From assembly GCA_963817375.1 (NCBI GenBank), contig CAWFOB010000002.1, positions 186,001 through 250,000 on the forward strand: a stretch of DNA of 64,000 nucleotides, in the 5' to 3' direction. Positions 8,954-18,906 of the stretch are shown piece by piece; within the stretch, counting starts at the first letter, position 1; each line of letters begins with the position of its first letter. The position numbers and the translations under genes are program-made. The notes beneath the pieces are model-generated. The model did not search any database, had not been told where the DNA came from, and was given only the letters and a program-made list of their open reading frames with translations. This DNA is from JACVRM01 sp963817375. GTDB lineage: Bacteria; Actinomycetota; Thermoleophilia; Gaiellales; Gaiellaceae.

Positions 8954-9424
8954 TCAGCCTGCGGTGTGCTTCATGGCCGATTCGCGGGCCCGTCCCTCCG
9001 CGAGCGTGATCGCGCCCGAGCAAATCTGCTCGTTGAGGCGGTTCTCCTCGCGGTCGACGTCGCTCGCCCGCGGATAGGGCTCCGGCCAGAGGTTGCGCGG
9101 GTCGGTCGGGTGGCCGCCGAGCTCGAGCGAGATGAGGTGGTCCTCCTGGTAATCAGAGGGACCGCCCGTGCGCCCGTAGGCGGCCATCTGCTTCCGCTTC
9201 AGGTCGTTCGTGTAATCGGTGGGCGGGCGGACGGTGCGCGTCCACCCGCGCCGGCAGATCGTCTCGCGAATGGTCTCCTGGGTGACGTCGGGGTTGACGG
9301 CCCCGGGCGTCAGCTCCCAGCTCGCGCGCTGCGGCGAGAGCGCGGCCGCGCCACCCCCCCGGAACGCGAGGACGGCGAGCACGATGGCGGCCGCGAGGGC
9401 GAGCAGGAGGTCGGCATCGCGCAT
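8954..9424 (-). CDS. Membrane-anchored protein with an HNH-like EDHLISLELGG motif
   Basis: 156 residues from ATG 9424. One N-terminal hydrophobic segment (LLLALAAAIVLAVLAF) fits a signal peptide or anchor. The domain that follows carries ICRRGWTRTVRPP, YTNDLKRKQMAAYG and YQEDHLISLELGGHPTDPRNLWPEPY. The DHLISLELGG...NLWPEP part resembles the beta-beta-alpha metal loop of HNH nucleases, but the full set of metal-binding histidines is not obvious, so nuclease activity is not claimed. A TACCGT -10-like box (9438-9433 on this strand) lies 8 nt before the start, which suggests leaderless transcription. It sits between lipB and lipA on the same strand; the context gives no clear role. Confidence 0.55.
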   Translation of the reverse strand: MRDADLLLALAAAIVLAVLAFRGGGAAALSPQRASWELTPGAVNPDVTQETIRETICRRGWTRTVRPPTDYTNDLKRKQMAAYGRTGGPSDYQEDHLISLELGGHPTDPRNLWPEPYPRASDVDREENRLNEQICSGAITLAEGRARESAMKHTAG

Positions 9425-9478
9425 CGCCTGCGACGGTACGCCCGGTTCGGGGCGCCGCAGCGAACCGGCACAGAATCG

Positions 9479-10195
9479 TTACGCCTGCGCGGCGAGACGC
9501 TCGTGCACGGGCTGCGGCCAGAGGCCGGCCTCGTGCGCGTCGAGCGGCTCGAGGGAGAGGTCGAGCACCTCCTCGAGCGCGGCCGCCGCGTGTGGGACGA
9601 CCTCGTCGACCGTGACCGGCCGGCCGAGCTCGCGCGCCATCGTCGTGAAGGCGGCTCCGTCCAGGCCGCAGGCCGTGATCCACTCCGTGAACGGCGCCGG
9701 GTCGAGGTCGACGTTGAGCGCGTAGCCGTGCGTCGTCACCCATTTGGAGACGTGCACGCCGATCGAGGCGATCTTGCGCGGCGGCGAGAGGAGCCAGACC
9801 CCGGTCATGTTGTCGCCTTCGAGCCGCTCGCCCTCGATGCCGAACGCGCCGACCGTGCGGATCAGCGCCTCCTCGAGCGAGCGGACGTACTGCTTGACGT
9901 CCTGCCCGTGCCGGCGTAGGTCGACGATCGGGTAGCAGACCAGCTGCCCGGGCGCGTGGTACGTGGACTTGCCGCCGCGGTTCGTCTCGACGATCTCGAT
10001 CTTCGCGACCGGTGGCACGTGCAGCTCGCCGGCCTCGGCCCGGCGGCCGAGCGTCACGACGGGCGGGTGTTCGAGCATCAGCACCGTGTCCGGGACGGCA
10101 CCCTGTGAGACGGCGCCCGCGAGCGACTGCTGGAGCGCCCAGGCCTCCTCGTACGGGACGGTGCCTGGCGTGAAGAGGTAGCCGGCACGGGCCAT
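9479..10195 (-). CDS. lipB: Octanoyltransferase LipB
   Basis: 238 residues. Transfers octanoate from acyl carrier protein to lipoyl domains, the step before LipA. Family signatures in order: LEHPPVVTLGRR, NRGGKSTYHAPGQLVCYPI (the RGG-YHxPGQ active-site loop), KIASIGVHVSKWVTTHGYALNV with the catalytic-site lysine, and WITACGLDG with the catalytic cysteine. The ATG at 10195 shares one base with the stop of the upstream DUF2007 gene (TGATG), so translation is probably coupled. Full length and uninterrupted. Confidence 0.95.
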   Translation of the reverse strand: MARAGYLFTPGTVPYEEAWALQQSLAGAVSQGAVPDTVLMLEHPPVVTLGRRAEAGELHVPPVAKIEIVETNRGGKSTYHAPGQLVCYPIVDLRRHGQDVKQYVRSLEEALIRTVGAFGIEGERLEGDNMTGVWLLSPPRKIASIGVHVSKWVTTHGYALNVDLDPAPFTEWITACGLDGAAFTTMARELGRPVTVDEVVPHAAAALEEVLDLSLEPLDAHEAGLWPQPVHERLAAQA

Positions 10196-10413
10196 CAGAT
10201 GCCGGCGTCCTCGAGGACGATGCGCGCGTCCTCGAGCTGCTCCGGGTTGACGAGCACCTCGCGCGCGCCGCTCGGCGTGAACCCGTCGGTGGCGCCGGCG
10301 CCGAAGTTCGTCGGCCGGTGGAACGAACGGATTCCGGCCGTTTCGAGGAGGCCGCGGATCACCTCTGCCTCGACCTCGTTGGAAGCGACGGTCAGCGGGA
10401 CGGGCTCGCTCAC
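10195..10413 (-). CDS. DUF2007-type small protein
   Basis: 72 residues resembling the DUF2007 (putative signal-transducing protein) family: LTVASNEVEAEVIRGLLETAGI, then a GGxG-like turn and EVLVNPEQLEDARIVLEDAGI. The family has a ferredoxin-like fold with no settled function. It lies in the operon between E2 (3 bp after its stop) and lipB (1-bp overlap), a placement that suggests it is co-translated with the lipoylation genes. Confidence 0.75.
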   Translation of the reverse strand: MSEPVPLTVASNEVEAEVIRGLLETAGIRSFHRPTNFGAGATDGFTPSGAREVLVNPEQLEDARIVLEDAGI

Positions 10414-10416
10414 GGC

Positions 10417-11811
10417 CTAGTAGTTCGACTCGTCCCAGGTCTCCAGCGTGTGCCGGAGATCCCGGAGGAAGCGGCCGGCCAGCGCGCCGTCGATGAGGCG
10501 GTGGTCGTACGTGAGGGTCAGGTTCATGATCGGCCGGATCGCGATCACGTCCTGGCCGAATTCGTCCTCGACCACCCACGGCCGCTTGACGACGGCGTAG
10601 GTCCCGAGGATCGCCGCCTGCGGCTGGCTGATCACGGGCGTGCCGTGGAAGGTGCCGTAGCCGCCCGGGTTGGTGATCGTGAACGTCCCGCCCTGCACCT
10701 CGTCGGGGAGCAGCTTCTTGTCGCGGGCGCGCTGCGCGATGTCGACGACGCCCCGCGCGATGCCGAGCAGGTTGAGGCCCTCGGCGTGCTTGAGCACGGG
10801 GACGATCAGGCCCTTGCCGTCGGCGAGCTCGACCGCGAAGCCGAGGTTCACGTAGTTGCGCGTGACGATCTGGTCGCCGCGGAGCTCGCCGTTCACCCAC
10901 GGGTAGTCGCGCAGTGTCTCGACGACGGCGCGGGCGACGAAGGCGAGGTAGGTGATGTTGACGCCGTAGGCCTTCTGGTACTCGGGCTTGAGCCGCTTGC
11001 GGATCTCGACGACCTTCGACATGTCGACCTCGATCGCGCTCGTCACGTGCGCAGACGTGTCGAGCGAGCGGCGCATGTGCTCTGCAATGCCGCGGCGCAT
11101 GGCCGTGATGGGCTCCAGCTGCTCGCCGGCCTCGCCTGCAGCCTCCGGCTGCCGGCTAGGTGGTCGGCGCCGGACCGGCTGGCGGTGGCTGTGCCGGCTG
11201 CATGGCTCTGCCGGCGCAGCCGGCCTAGCCGACCGGCGCGAGCCGGTGGCAGCGCAGCGCCCGATTCGACAACGGCAAGGATGTCCTTCTTGGTCACGCG
11301 GCCGCCGCGGCCCGTGCCTGGAACGCTCGCGGGATCGACGCCGTGCTCGGACGCGATCCGCGCGACGACGGGCGAGACGAAGCTCTTGCCGTTCGCGTCC
11401 GCGGCCGCGCGGCTGCGGCGCGGGCGCGGGTACCGGAGCCGGTGTGGGCTCGGCGCGTGGCGGCGCAGCCTCGACGCTCGACGCCTGGGCAGCCTCCTCG
11501 ACGACCGGCGCGGTCGCGGGCTCGGGCGGCGCCTCGGGCTCGGGCGCGCCGGCCTCGGCGGCCGCCCCGCCGATCACGGCGAGGCGCGTGCCGACGTCGA
11601 CCGTCTCGCCTTCCTGCACGAGGATCTGCGTCACGGTCCCGGTGCCCGGGCTCGGCACCTCGGTGTCGACCTTGTCGGTCGAGATCTCGAGCAGCGGCTC
11701 GTCGGCCTCGACGTGCTCACCCTCGGCCTTGAGCCACTTGGTGATCGTCCCTTCGGAGACGGACACCCCCATCTGCGGCATGACGACGTCGACTGCGGTT
11801 TCCGTCGCCAT
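10417..11811 (-). CDS. 2-oxoacid dehydrogenase E2 (dihydrolipoyl acyltransferase), frameshifted linker
   Basis: Core acyltransferase of a pyruvate- or other 2-oxoacid dehydrogenase complex. N-terminal lipoyl domain (VVMPQMGVSVSEGTITKWL, lipoyl lysine in EISTDKVDTEVPSP), Pro/Ala linker, then a C-terminal catalytic domain from PITAMRRGIAEHM to the active-site motif TYDHRLIDGA. The peripheral-subunit-binding domain (SPVVARIASEHGVD, GTGRGGRVTKKDILAVVE) is in a different frame, between about 11410 and 11270, and the catalytic frame returns by about 11160. The net shift is a multiple of three, so small indels in the GC-rich linker explain it. ATG 11811 overlaps the E1-beta stop by one base. Likely pyruvate or a related acid; substrate not determinable. 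Confidence 0.88.
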   Translation of the reverse strand: MATETAVDVVMPQMGVSVSEGTITKWLKAEGEHVEADEPLLEISTDKVDTEVPSPGTGTVTQILVQEGETVDVGTRLAVIGGAAAEAGAPEPEAPPEPATAPVVEEAAQASSVEAAPPRAEPTPAPVPAPAPQPRGRGRERQELRLARRRADRVRARRRSRERSRHGPRRPRDQEGHPCRCRIGRCAATGSRRSARPAAPAEPCSRHSHRQPVRRRPPSRQPEAAGEAGEQLEPITAMRRGIAEHMRRSLDTSAHVTSAIEVDMSKVVEIRKRLKPEYQKAYGVNITYLAFVARAVVETLRDYPWVNGELRGDQIVTRNYVNLGFAVELADGKGLIVPVLKHAEGLNLLGIARGVVDIAQRARDKKLLPDEVQGGTFTITNPGGYGTFHGTPVISQPQAAILGTYAVVKRPWVVEDEFGQDVIAIRPIMNLTLTYDHRLIDGALAGRFLRDLRHTLETWDESNY

Positions 11812-12785
11812 CAGTACTCCGCCAGCTCCCGGAGCGCGGCAGCGACGTCGGCGACCTGCGGGATGAACGCCTTCTCGAGCGGCGGCGAGAACGGCACCGG
11901 CGTGTCCGGCGCGCCCACGCGCTTGACCGGCGCGTCGAGGTCCTCGAACGCCTCCTCGGCGATGGTGGCGGCGATCTCGCCGCCGAAGCCGCCGGTGCGC
12001 GTGTCCTCGTGCAGGACGAGCACCTTGGACGTCTTGCGCACGCTGGAGAGCACCGCCTCGCGGTCCCACGGGATGATCGTGCGCAGGTCGAGGATCTCCA
12101 CCGAGACGCCCTCGGCCTCGAGCTGCTGCGCCGCCTCTTCGGCCGTGTAGACCATCGCGCCCCAGGTGATGAGGCTGACGTCGCTGCCCTCGCGGTGCAC
12201 GCGCGCCTGGCCGAACGGGGTCAGGTAGCGCTCGTCCGGCACCTCGCCCTTGATGCGGCGGTACAGGTGCTTGTGCTCGAAGAAGAGCACCGGGTTCGGA
12301 TCCTCGATCGCGGAGACGAGCAGCCCCTTGGCGTCCTCGGGCGTTGCCGGGCACACGACCTTGAGGCCCGGGATGTGGGCGAAGGAGCTCTCGGGGTTCT
12401 GCGAGTGGAACGGCCCGCCGGAGAAGCCGCCGCCCGACGGCAGCCGGACGACCATCGGAATCGGCGTCCCGACGCGCCAGTGCTGCTTGGCCGCGACCGT
12501 GACCAGCTGGTCCCACGCGCACGAGATGAAGTCCGCGAACTGCATCTCGGCGACCGGCCGCATGCCCATGATCGCCGCGCCGGTGCAGCCGCCGACGATG
12601 GCCGTCTCGGAGAGCGGCGCGTCGATCACGCGCCACGGCCCGAACTCCTCCTGGAAGCCGAGGGTGACCTTGAAGGCGCCGCCGTACACGCCGACGTCCT
12701 CGCCCATCACGAAGACGCGCGGATCGCGGCGCATCTCCTGGCGGAGGCCGTCGCTGATCGCCTGGAGGTAGGTCTTCTCGGGCAT
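11811..12785 (-). CDS. 2-oxoacid dehydrogenase E1 component, beta subunit
   Basis: 324 residues, full length for the family. Hallmarks: FVMGEDVGVYGGAFKVT, IDAPLSETAIVGGCTGAAIMGMRPV, EMQFADFISCAWDQLV, FHSQNPESSFAHIPGLKVVCPATPEDAKGLL and the C-terminal transketolase domain with DLRTIIPWD and TGGFGGEIAA. The sequence is closest in style to pyruvate/acetoin-type E1-beta proteins, but the substrate is not proven. Start ATG 12785 overlaps the E1-alpha stop (TAATG). Confidence 0.9.
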   Translation of the reverse strand: MPEKTYLQAISDGLRQEMRRDPRVFVMGEDVGVYGGAFKVTLGFQEEFGPWRVIDAPLSETAIVGGCTGAAIMGMRPVAEMQFADFISCAWDQLVTVAAKQHWRVGTPIPMVVRLPSGGGFSGGPFHSQNPESSFAHIPGLKVVCPATPEDAKGLLVSAIEDPNPVLFFEHKHLYRRIKGEVPDERYLTPFGQARVHREGSDVSLITWGAMVYTAEEAAQQLEAEGVSVEILDLRTIIPWDREAVLSSVRKTSKVLVLHEDTRTGGFGGEIAATIAEEAFEDLDAPVKRVGAPDTPVPFSPPLEKAFIPQVADVAAALRELAEY

Positions 12786-13832
12786 TACTTGTGGTGGGGC
12801 GTGTCGAGCTCTTCGGGTGTCGCGTACACGCCGTGCTCGAGGTCGTCCGTCTCCGGCATGCGGCGACTCCTCGGCCCGGCGGAGCGCGTCGTTCAGCACC
12901 TTCTTCACGCCGGTCGAGATCTCGTCCTCCTCGTCGTCCGTGAGCTCGGCGTTCTCGCGCAGCCATTCGCGATAGCGCTCGATCGGGTCACGCGCGGCCC
13001 ACTCTTCGAAGAGCTCCTTCGGGACGTAGAAGGCGTCGTCGTGGACGGCGTGGCCCTCCATGCGCAGGGTCATGCATTCGATCAGCGTCGGGCCGCCGCC
13101 GGAGCGCGCCTGCTCGATCGCGCGCTTCGCCTCGCGGTAGACGGCGAGCACGTCGGTGCCGTCGACGACGACACCCTCGAAGCCGTACGCCTGGGCGCGG
13201 TCGGCGAGCGTCTCGCACGCGTACTCGAGGTGCGTCGGGGTCGAGTACGCCCACTGGTTGTTGTCGCAGATGAAGACCACGGGCAGCTGGCGCACGCCGG
13301 CGAGGTTCATGCCCTCGTGGGTGTCGCCGCGGGCGGACGCGCCCTCGCCGAACCAGGCGACCGCGACACGGCGCTCGTCACGGATCCGGAACGCGAGCGC
13401 GGCGCCGACCGCGACCGGCAGCATCGCCGGGAGGTGGCTGACCATGGCGATGAGCCCGAGGTTCTGGTCGGCCATGTGCACGTTGCCGTCGCGGCCGTGC
13501 GTCGGCCCGTCGGCGCGGCCCATGTACTGCGCGAAGATCCGCCAGGGCTCCACCCCGCGCGTGACGTGCACGCCCATGTCGCGGTGGAGCGGCGCGCCGA
13601 CGTCGTCCGGGCCCATGGCCGTCGCGACGCCGACCGACGCGGCCTCGTTGCCGCGGCCCGTGTAGAACGAGCCGGGAATCTTCCCCTGCTTGTAGAGGGT
13701 GTGGCCGCGCTCCTCGATCGCGCGCGTGATCAGCATGTTGCGGTAGGCGCCGAGCAGGTCCTCACGGTCGAGACCCGCTTCCCGGATCTCCCGCAGCGAC
13801 GTGATCGGCTCGGCTTCGCGCGCAATGGCCAT
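12785..13832 (-). CDS. 2-oxoacid dehydrogenase E1 component, alpha subunit (frameshift near C-terminus)
   Basis: Thiamine-diphosphate subunit of E1. From ATG 13832: YRNMLITRAIEERGHTLYKQ, GRGNEAASVGVATAM, DGPTHGRDGNVHMAD and the ThDP motif AWFGEGASARGDTHEGMN...CDNNQWAYST (GEG in place of the usual GDG). One extra base near 12860 shifts the frame after DALRRAEESP; the new frame reads MPETDDLEHGVYATPEELD and ends TPHHK with TAA overlapping the E1-beta ATG. Without the shift the E1-alpha and E1-beta frames fuse artificially. First gene of the E1a-E1b-E2-DUF2007-lipB operon. Confidence 0.9.
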
Positions 13833-13965
13833 AGAGGACACCCCCGTACGGTGGAGGGGAAACGACAGGGACAGGATATCGACGTGGAGTGCGTCTCGTT
13901 CGCCCCCGCCCATGCAGCCCACCGGCGTGCCGATCCGGCTGTGGTCGACGTGCTCGCGGCCTGAC

Positions 13966-13971
13966 TACGAT
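13966..13971 (+). promoter_or_regulatory. -10 box of a probable leaderless gene
   Basis: TACGAT ends 6 nt before ATG 13978, so transcription would start at the initiation codon. No Shine-Dalgarno is present. Confidence 0.5.
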
Positions 13972-13977
13972 CGCGCC

Positions 13978-14247
13978 ATGGCGAAGCGCAACTGGATCCA
14001 GGAGGAGCGGCGCAAGACCCTCGGCGACTGGGTCGCGTTCTGCCTCACGTGCGGCTTCCTCCAGCGCTATTTCGAGGATTCGGAGCGCGACCTGCCGGTT
14101 ACCTGCCCGCAATGCGCCGGGGAGCTCCGCTCGCGTTGCCCGGCCTGCGACGCACGCATTGCCTCGGCCTTCGCCGTCGAGTGCGAGTCGTGCGGCGGCG
14201 CGCTCCGCCCGGCGGAGCAGTTCGGCACCCGGATTCGCAAGCCCTAG
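13978..14247 (+). CDS. Zinc-ribbon protein with four CxxC knuckles
   Basis: 89 residues. Four CxxC pairs (CLTC, CPQC, CPAC, CESC) can hold two zinc ions, as in rubredoxin-like or DUF2321-like small ribbons. A charged N-terminal stretch (AKRNWIQEERRKTLGDW) precedes the first knuckle. No Shine-Dalgarno is visible; a TACGAT box lies 6 nt before the ATG, which fits a leaderless transcript. It is convergent with the ASCH gene, overlapping its stop by 4 bp. Function unknown. Confidence 0.65.
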   Translation: MAKRNWIQEERRKTLGDWVAFCLTCGFLQRYFEDSERDLPVTCPQCAGELRSRCPACDARIASAFAVECESCGGALRPAEQFGTRIRKP

Positions 14248-14588
14248 CGAATCTGGGAAAACCGGATCACGGTGACCGTGTCGGTCCCGATGACTTCCCG
14301 GTTGTAGAGCTGGCTCAGCCAGCCCGCCATGTCCTCCCAGCGGCGGATCTCCGGGTTGTCGTGCTCGATCTCCCGTGGAGAAAGCTCCAGCAGCTGCTTG
14401 ACCTCGACCTTGTCGATGACAGCGTCGAAGACCTTGTCGCGCGGGCTGAAGCGCGTGCCCACGAGCACCTGCACGACCATGCCCTTGCGGTACTTCGCCG
14501 ACTTGTCGCCGAGGCGAATGGTGGCCGTCTTCCGCTGCGAACGCAGCTGGTCGGCGACGACGGGTGAGTAGAAGTTGAGCGCGTACAT
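14244..14588 (-). CDS. ASCH-domain protein
   Basis: About 114 residues from ATG 14588 (a TTG at 14597 would add three). Matches the ASCH fold: LNFYSPVVADQLRSQRKTATIRLGD, then KYRKGMVVQVLVGTRFSPRDKVFDAVIDKVEVK and the acidic REIEHDNPEI helix. ASCH proteins are small PUA-like domains, several of which bind RNA or hydrolyse modified nucleosides. The adjacent minus-strand Nudix hydrolase suggests, weakly, a nucleotide-related role. Confidence 0.75.
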   Translation of the reverse strand: MYALNFYSPVVADQLRSQRKTATIRLGDKSAKYRKGMVVQVLVGTRFSPRDKVFDAVIDKVEVKQLLELSPREIEHDNPEIRRWEDMAGWLSQLYNREVIGTDTVTVIRFSQIR

Positions 14589-14619
14589 GGGTTCCAACGG
14601 GGCCGACAGGAGGGCAGGA

Positions 14620-15061
14620 TCATAGAGCCTCGGCGTCCAGCAGGTTCAGCGCTCGCTCGGCCATGTCCTTCTCGCCGCGGTAGGCGAGCAGCCGCGGCGC
14701 CTCGTCCAGCGGCAGCCAGCGCACCTCGGCGACCTCGTGGCGGTGCTCGGCGGGCACGTTGCCGATGCGGCCGCTGCGGTGGCGCAGGAGGTAGAAGCTC
14801 ACGATCTTGAAGATCCGCTCGCCGTCCCACGTGTAGACGTAGCGGACGTCGCCGAGCTTGCCCTGCGAGGTCGCCATCGAGGCCCGTCTCCTCGGCAACC
14901 TCGCGGACCGCGGTTGCCGCGGGCTCCTCGCCGGCATCGACCCGGCCCTTCGGCAGCGCCCAGACGCCCGGCCGCTTGCCGGCCGGCCTGATGGCGGCGA
15001 GCCACCAGCGACCGCGCATGCGGCGCACCAGCACGCCCCCGGACGAGATTTCGCGCGCCAT
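14620..15061 (-). CDS. Nudix hydrolase (one frameshift)
   Basis: From ATG 15061: REISSGGVLVRRMRGRWWLAAI, then VWALPKGRVDAGEEPAATA and REVAEETGLDG, a complete Nudix box (G-x5-E-x7-REVAEETGL). One extra base near 14870 breaks the frame just after the box. The next frame continues GKLGDVRYVYTWDGERIFKIVSFYLL, EVAEVRWLPLDEAPRLLAY and ends NLLDAEAL. About 146 residues when joined. Nudix enzymes cleave nucleoside diphosphates linked to another moiety; the substrate is not inferable. Confidence 0.82.
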
Positions 15062-15093
15062 CCACCTCTTTGTAACACGCCCTGCCCTTCTGC

Positions 15094-15123
15094 TTGCAGA
15101 AGTCCCCTGAAACCGGCTAGACT
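15094..15123 (+). promoter_or_regulatory. groES promoter
   Basis: TTGCAG (15094-15099), 18-bp spacer, TAGACT (15118-15123). The predicted start, about 15130, falls in the CIRCE element. Confidence 0.65.
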
Positions 15124-15127
15124 GGCG

Positions 15128-15154
15128 TCGGCACTCCCCAGTGGCGAGTGCCAG
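15128..15154 (+). promoter_or_regulatory. CIRCE element (HrcA operator)
   Basis: TCGGCACTC-N9-GAGTGCCAG. The central GCACTC-N9-GAGTGC is identical to the consensus TTAGCACTC-N9-GAGTGCTAA, and only outer bases differ. It overlaps the expected transcription start of groESL, so HrcA repression of this operon is predicted. Confidence 0.9.
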
Positions 15155-15191
15155 CCTGTGTCACAAAGTCATTTTTACAGGGAGGTTGCGC

Positions 15192-15509
15192 ATGAACCTG
15201 CAGCCGCTTGGCGATCGACTGATCGTTGAGGTGCTCGAGGAGGAGGAGACCACATCCAGTGGCATCGTCCTTCCCGACACGGCGAAGGAGAAGCCGCAGC
15301 GCGGGAAGGTCCTGGCCGTCGGCCCGGGCCCCCGTGACGAGGACGGCAAGTACATCGAGATGGACGTCGCCGAGGGCGACGAGGTCATCTTCTCGAAGTA
15401 CGGCGGCACGGAGATCCGGCTCGGCACCGACGAGGTCCTGATCCTCCGCGAGTCCGACGTGCTCGCGAAGGTGATCGGCACCCGCGAGCCGGCCGGCGCG
15501 GCCGCGTAG
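15192..15509 (+). CDS. groES: Co-chaperonin GroES
   Basis: 105 residues. Caps GroEL and assists folding. Hallmarks: NLQPLGDRLIVEVLEEEE, the mobile loop TTSSGIVLPDTAKEKPQRG, then GKVLAVGPG and EGDEVIFSKYGGTEI. A Shine-Dalgarno GGGAGG precedes ATG 15192. First gene of the groES-groEL operon, 23 bp before groEL, under CIRCE control. The 5' leader carries GTCACAAAGTC (15160-15170), a string also found twice upstream of the M23-like gene. Confidence 0.97.
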   Translation: MNLQPLGDRLIVEVLEEEETTSSGIVLPDTAKEKPQRGKVLAVGPGPRDEDGKYIEMDVAEGDEVIFSKYGGTEIRLGTDEVLILRESDVLAKVIGTREPAGAAA

Positions 15510-15532
15510 GTAGACGGAGAGGAAAGGAACAG

Positions 15533-17158
<1,626 letters not shown>

Positions 17159-17184
17159 GCAGCCTTCGGGCTGATTGCTTCACG

Positions 17185-17212
17185 CGAAGGGCCGGCGCGA
17201 GCCGGCCCTTCG
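17185..17212 (+). terminator. groEL terminator
   Basis: Perfect 12-bp stem CGAAGGGCCGGC / GCCGGCCCTTCG with a GCGA loop, 26 bp after the groEL stop. Confidence 0.85.
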
Positions 17213-17232
17213 TCGTTCTGATCCAGAACGCA

Positions 17233-17258
17233 GAAACGGCGCGAATGCGCGCCGTTTC
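17233..17258. repeat. Second hairpin downstream of groEL
   Basis: Inverted repeat GAAACGGCGC / GCGCCGTTTC with a 6-nt loop, followed by a G-rich run. Possibly a back-up terminator. The rest of 17259-17401 shows no gene or clear site. Confidence 0.5.
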
Positions 17259-17401
17259 AAGGGGGGAGGGGGTTGTGCCCTAGATATCGACGGCGGGCGT
17301 CGTCGGCCGATCCCTCAACTCAGTGATTCGCTCAAATCCCCGACGGAGGCGGGCTTGCCCCGCCGCAGTCACGACGCGCGAAGGCGCGTGTGACTTCTTT
17401 C

Positions 17402-17448
17402 CCGGCAAAGATCGTCATGGCGAGCGAAGCGAGCCGGATCTTTGCCGG
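17402..17448. terminator. Inverted repeat abutting the sulfite-oxidase-like gene
   Basis: 12-bp perfect arms CCGGCAAAGATC / GATCTTTGCCGG around a 23-nt centre that itself holds GGCGAGC...GCGAGCC. It touches the stop codon of the minus-strand gene (17449), so it is a likely terminator for that gene. Confidence 0.6.
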
Positions 17449-18060
17449 CTAAAACTCGTACCGCTCTTCCTTCCAGTAGTCGGCGTTGTTGTTGTAGCCG
17501 TACCGCTCCCAGAAGCCGGGCTGGTCGGCGGCGCGCAGCTCGAGGCCGCGCAGCCACTTCGCGCTCTTCCAGAAGTACTTGGTCGGGATGAAGAGCCGCA
17601 GCGGCCAGCCGTGCTCCTTGGTCAGCGGCTCGCCGTCGGCCTCGTAGACGAGCAGCGCGTTGCGATCCTCAAGCGCGTCGACCGGAACGTTCGCCGTGAA
17701 GCCCTGCTCGGCATGCGCCACGACGAAGTGCGCGCTCGGCTTCGGCCGAACGAGCTTCGCGACCTCGCTCCAGTGCACGCCCTTGAAGTGCGCGTCGAAA
17801 CGGCTCCAGCGCGTTACGCAGTGGATGTCGGTCGTGACCTCCGTCGCCGGGAGCGCGAGGAACTGGTCCCAGTCGAGCACGAGCTCCTGCTCGACCTCGC
17901 CGAAGACGCGGAAGTCCCACTGCGCGAGATCGGTGTTGGGCACCGACCCGGCGTGGAGCACCGGCCACTTCTCGGTCAGGTACTGCCCTGGCGGCAGGCG
18001 GGCGGGGTCGTACCCGGCCTCACGGAGCTTGTCCTCGACCTTGGAACGGAAGAGCGGCAT
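17449..18060 (-). CDS. Sulfite-oxidase-like molybdopterin-dependent oxidoreductase (YuiH-type)
   Basis: 203 residues from ATG 18060. A single Mo-cofactor domain of the sulfite-oxidase family: VLHAGSVPNTDLAQWDFRVFG, LDWDQFLALPATEVTTDIHCVTRWSRFD with the molybdenum-ligating cysteine in HCVTRWS, VHWSEVAKL, and the C-terminal KEHGWPLRLFIPTKYFWKSAKWLRGLEL. It has no signal peptide and no haem or dimerisation domain, as in the short cytosolic YuiH-like group. The substrate is unknown. Confidence 0.88.
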   Translation of the reverse strand: MPLFRSKVEDKLREAGYDPARLPPGQYLTEKWPVLHAGSVPNTDLAQWDFRVFGEVEQELVLDWDQFLALPATEVTTDIHCVTRWSRFDAHFKGVHWSEVAKLVRPKPSAHFVVAHAEQGFTANVPVDALEDRNALLVYEADGEPLTKEHGWPLRLFIPTKYFWKSAKWLRGLELRAADQPGFWERYGYNNNADYWKEERYEF

Positions 18061-18099
18061 CGCCGGAACAGACTACGCACGGACCGGCACACTGAACGC

Positions 18100-18876
18100 A
18101 TGGCAGCCTGGGCTCCTCGCGCGCGTGACTACGTCGCTGCCCGCGGTCCCGATGCCGCCGACTTCGTGCAGCGCATGGTCTCGAACGACGTCGAGGCGCT
18201 CGCGCCGGGCGAGGCGTGCGACGCGCTGCTCTTGACGCCCAAGGCGCGCATCGTCGCGCCGCTTCGCGTCTTCCGCCGGGGTGACGACGACTTCCTGCTC
18301 GCCACGGAGGCGCGGCTCGGCGAGACGCTCCGCAGCCAGCTCCAGCGCGCGCGCTTCGCCGCGAAGGTCGAGCTCGAGCCCGAGGAGCACACGGCGGCGA
18401 TCGTGCTCGGCGGCGAGCCGGCCGGGCTCCACACGCGCGCGCGCGAGTACGGCGAGGATGCGTGGGAGGTCCTGGACGTGGAGCTCGCGGGCGAGCCCAT
18501 CGACGATGACGCGCTCGAGCGTCGCCGTATCGAGGCGCGCGGCCCGGCGTGGGGCCGCGAGCTGGACGACCGCGTCATGCCCGCTGAGGCCGGTCTGGTC
18601 GAGCGGGCGATCAGCCTGACCAAGGGCTGCTACCCGGGCCAGGAGCCGGTCGCCAGGCTCCACTTCCGCGGCCATGCGAACCGGGGTCTCCGAGTGCTCG
18701 AGCTTCGCGACCTGCCCGCGTACGACGCCGAGATCCGTGACGGCGACCGGGTCGTCGGCCGCATCACGAGCTCGGTCCCGAGCGGCGACGCGATCCTCGC
18801 GCTCGCGTACGTCCGAACCGATGTCGACGATGACGCCGAGCTCAGCGTCGACGGCGCGCCCGCGCGGCTCCGCTGA
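18100..18876 (+). CDS. ygfZ: Folate-binding YgfZ/GcvT-like protein
   Basis: 258 residues from ATG 18100. Tetrahydrofolate-binding protein related to the glycine cleavage T-protein and involved in Fe-S enzyme maturation or repair. Signatures: ADFVQRMVSNDVEAL, ALLLTPKARIVAPLRVFRRGDDDFLLAT and the diagnostic YgfZ motif KGCYPGQEPVARLHFRG. It is shorter than E. coli YgfZ, as is common in actinobacteria. LipA, an Fe-S enzyme, is encoded nearby. Confidence 0.88.
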   Translation: MAAWAPRARDYVAARGPDAADFVQRMVSNDVEALAPGEACDALLLTPKARIVAPLRVFRRGDDDFLLATEARLGETLRSQLQRARFAAKVELEPEEHTAAIVLGGEPAGLHTRAREYGEDAWEVLDVELAGEPIDDDALERRRIEARGPAWGRELDDRVMPAEAGLVERAISLTKGCYPGQEPVARLHFRGHANRGLRVLELRDLPAYDAEIRDGDRVVGRITSSVPSGDAILALAYVRTDVDDDAELSVDGAPARLR

Positions 18877-18906
18877 GCGGAACCGGCGCTAGACTGTCGC
18901 TTCCTC

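Noticed and set aside
8954..9424. HNH endonuclease
   Set aside because: The DHLISLELGG...NLWPEP phrase is suggestive, but the canonical metal histidines are not seen, and a signal peptide or anchor points outside the cytoplasm.
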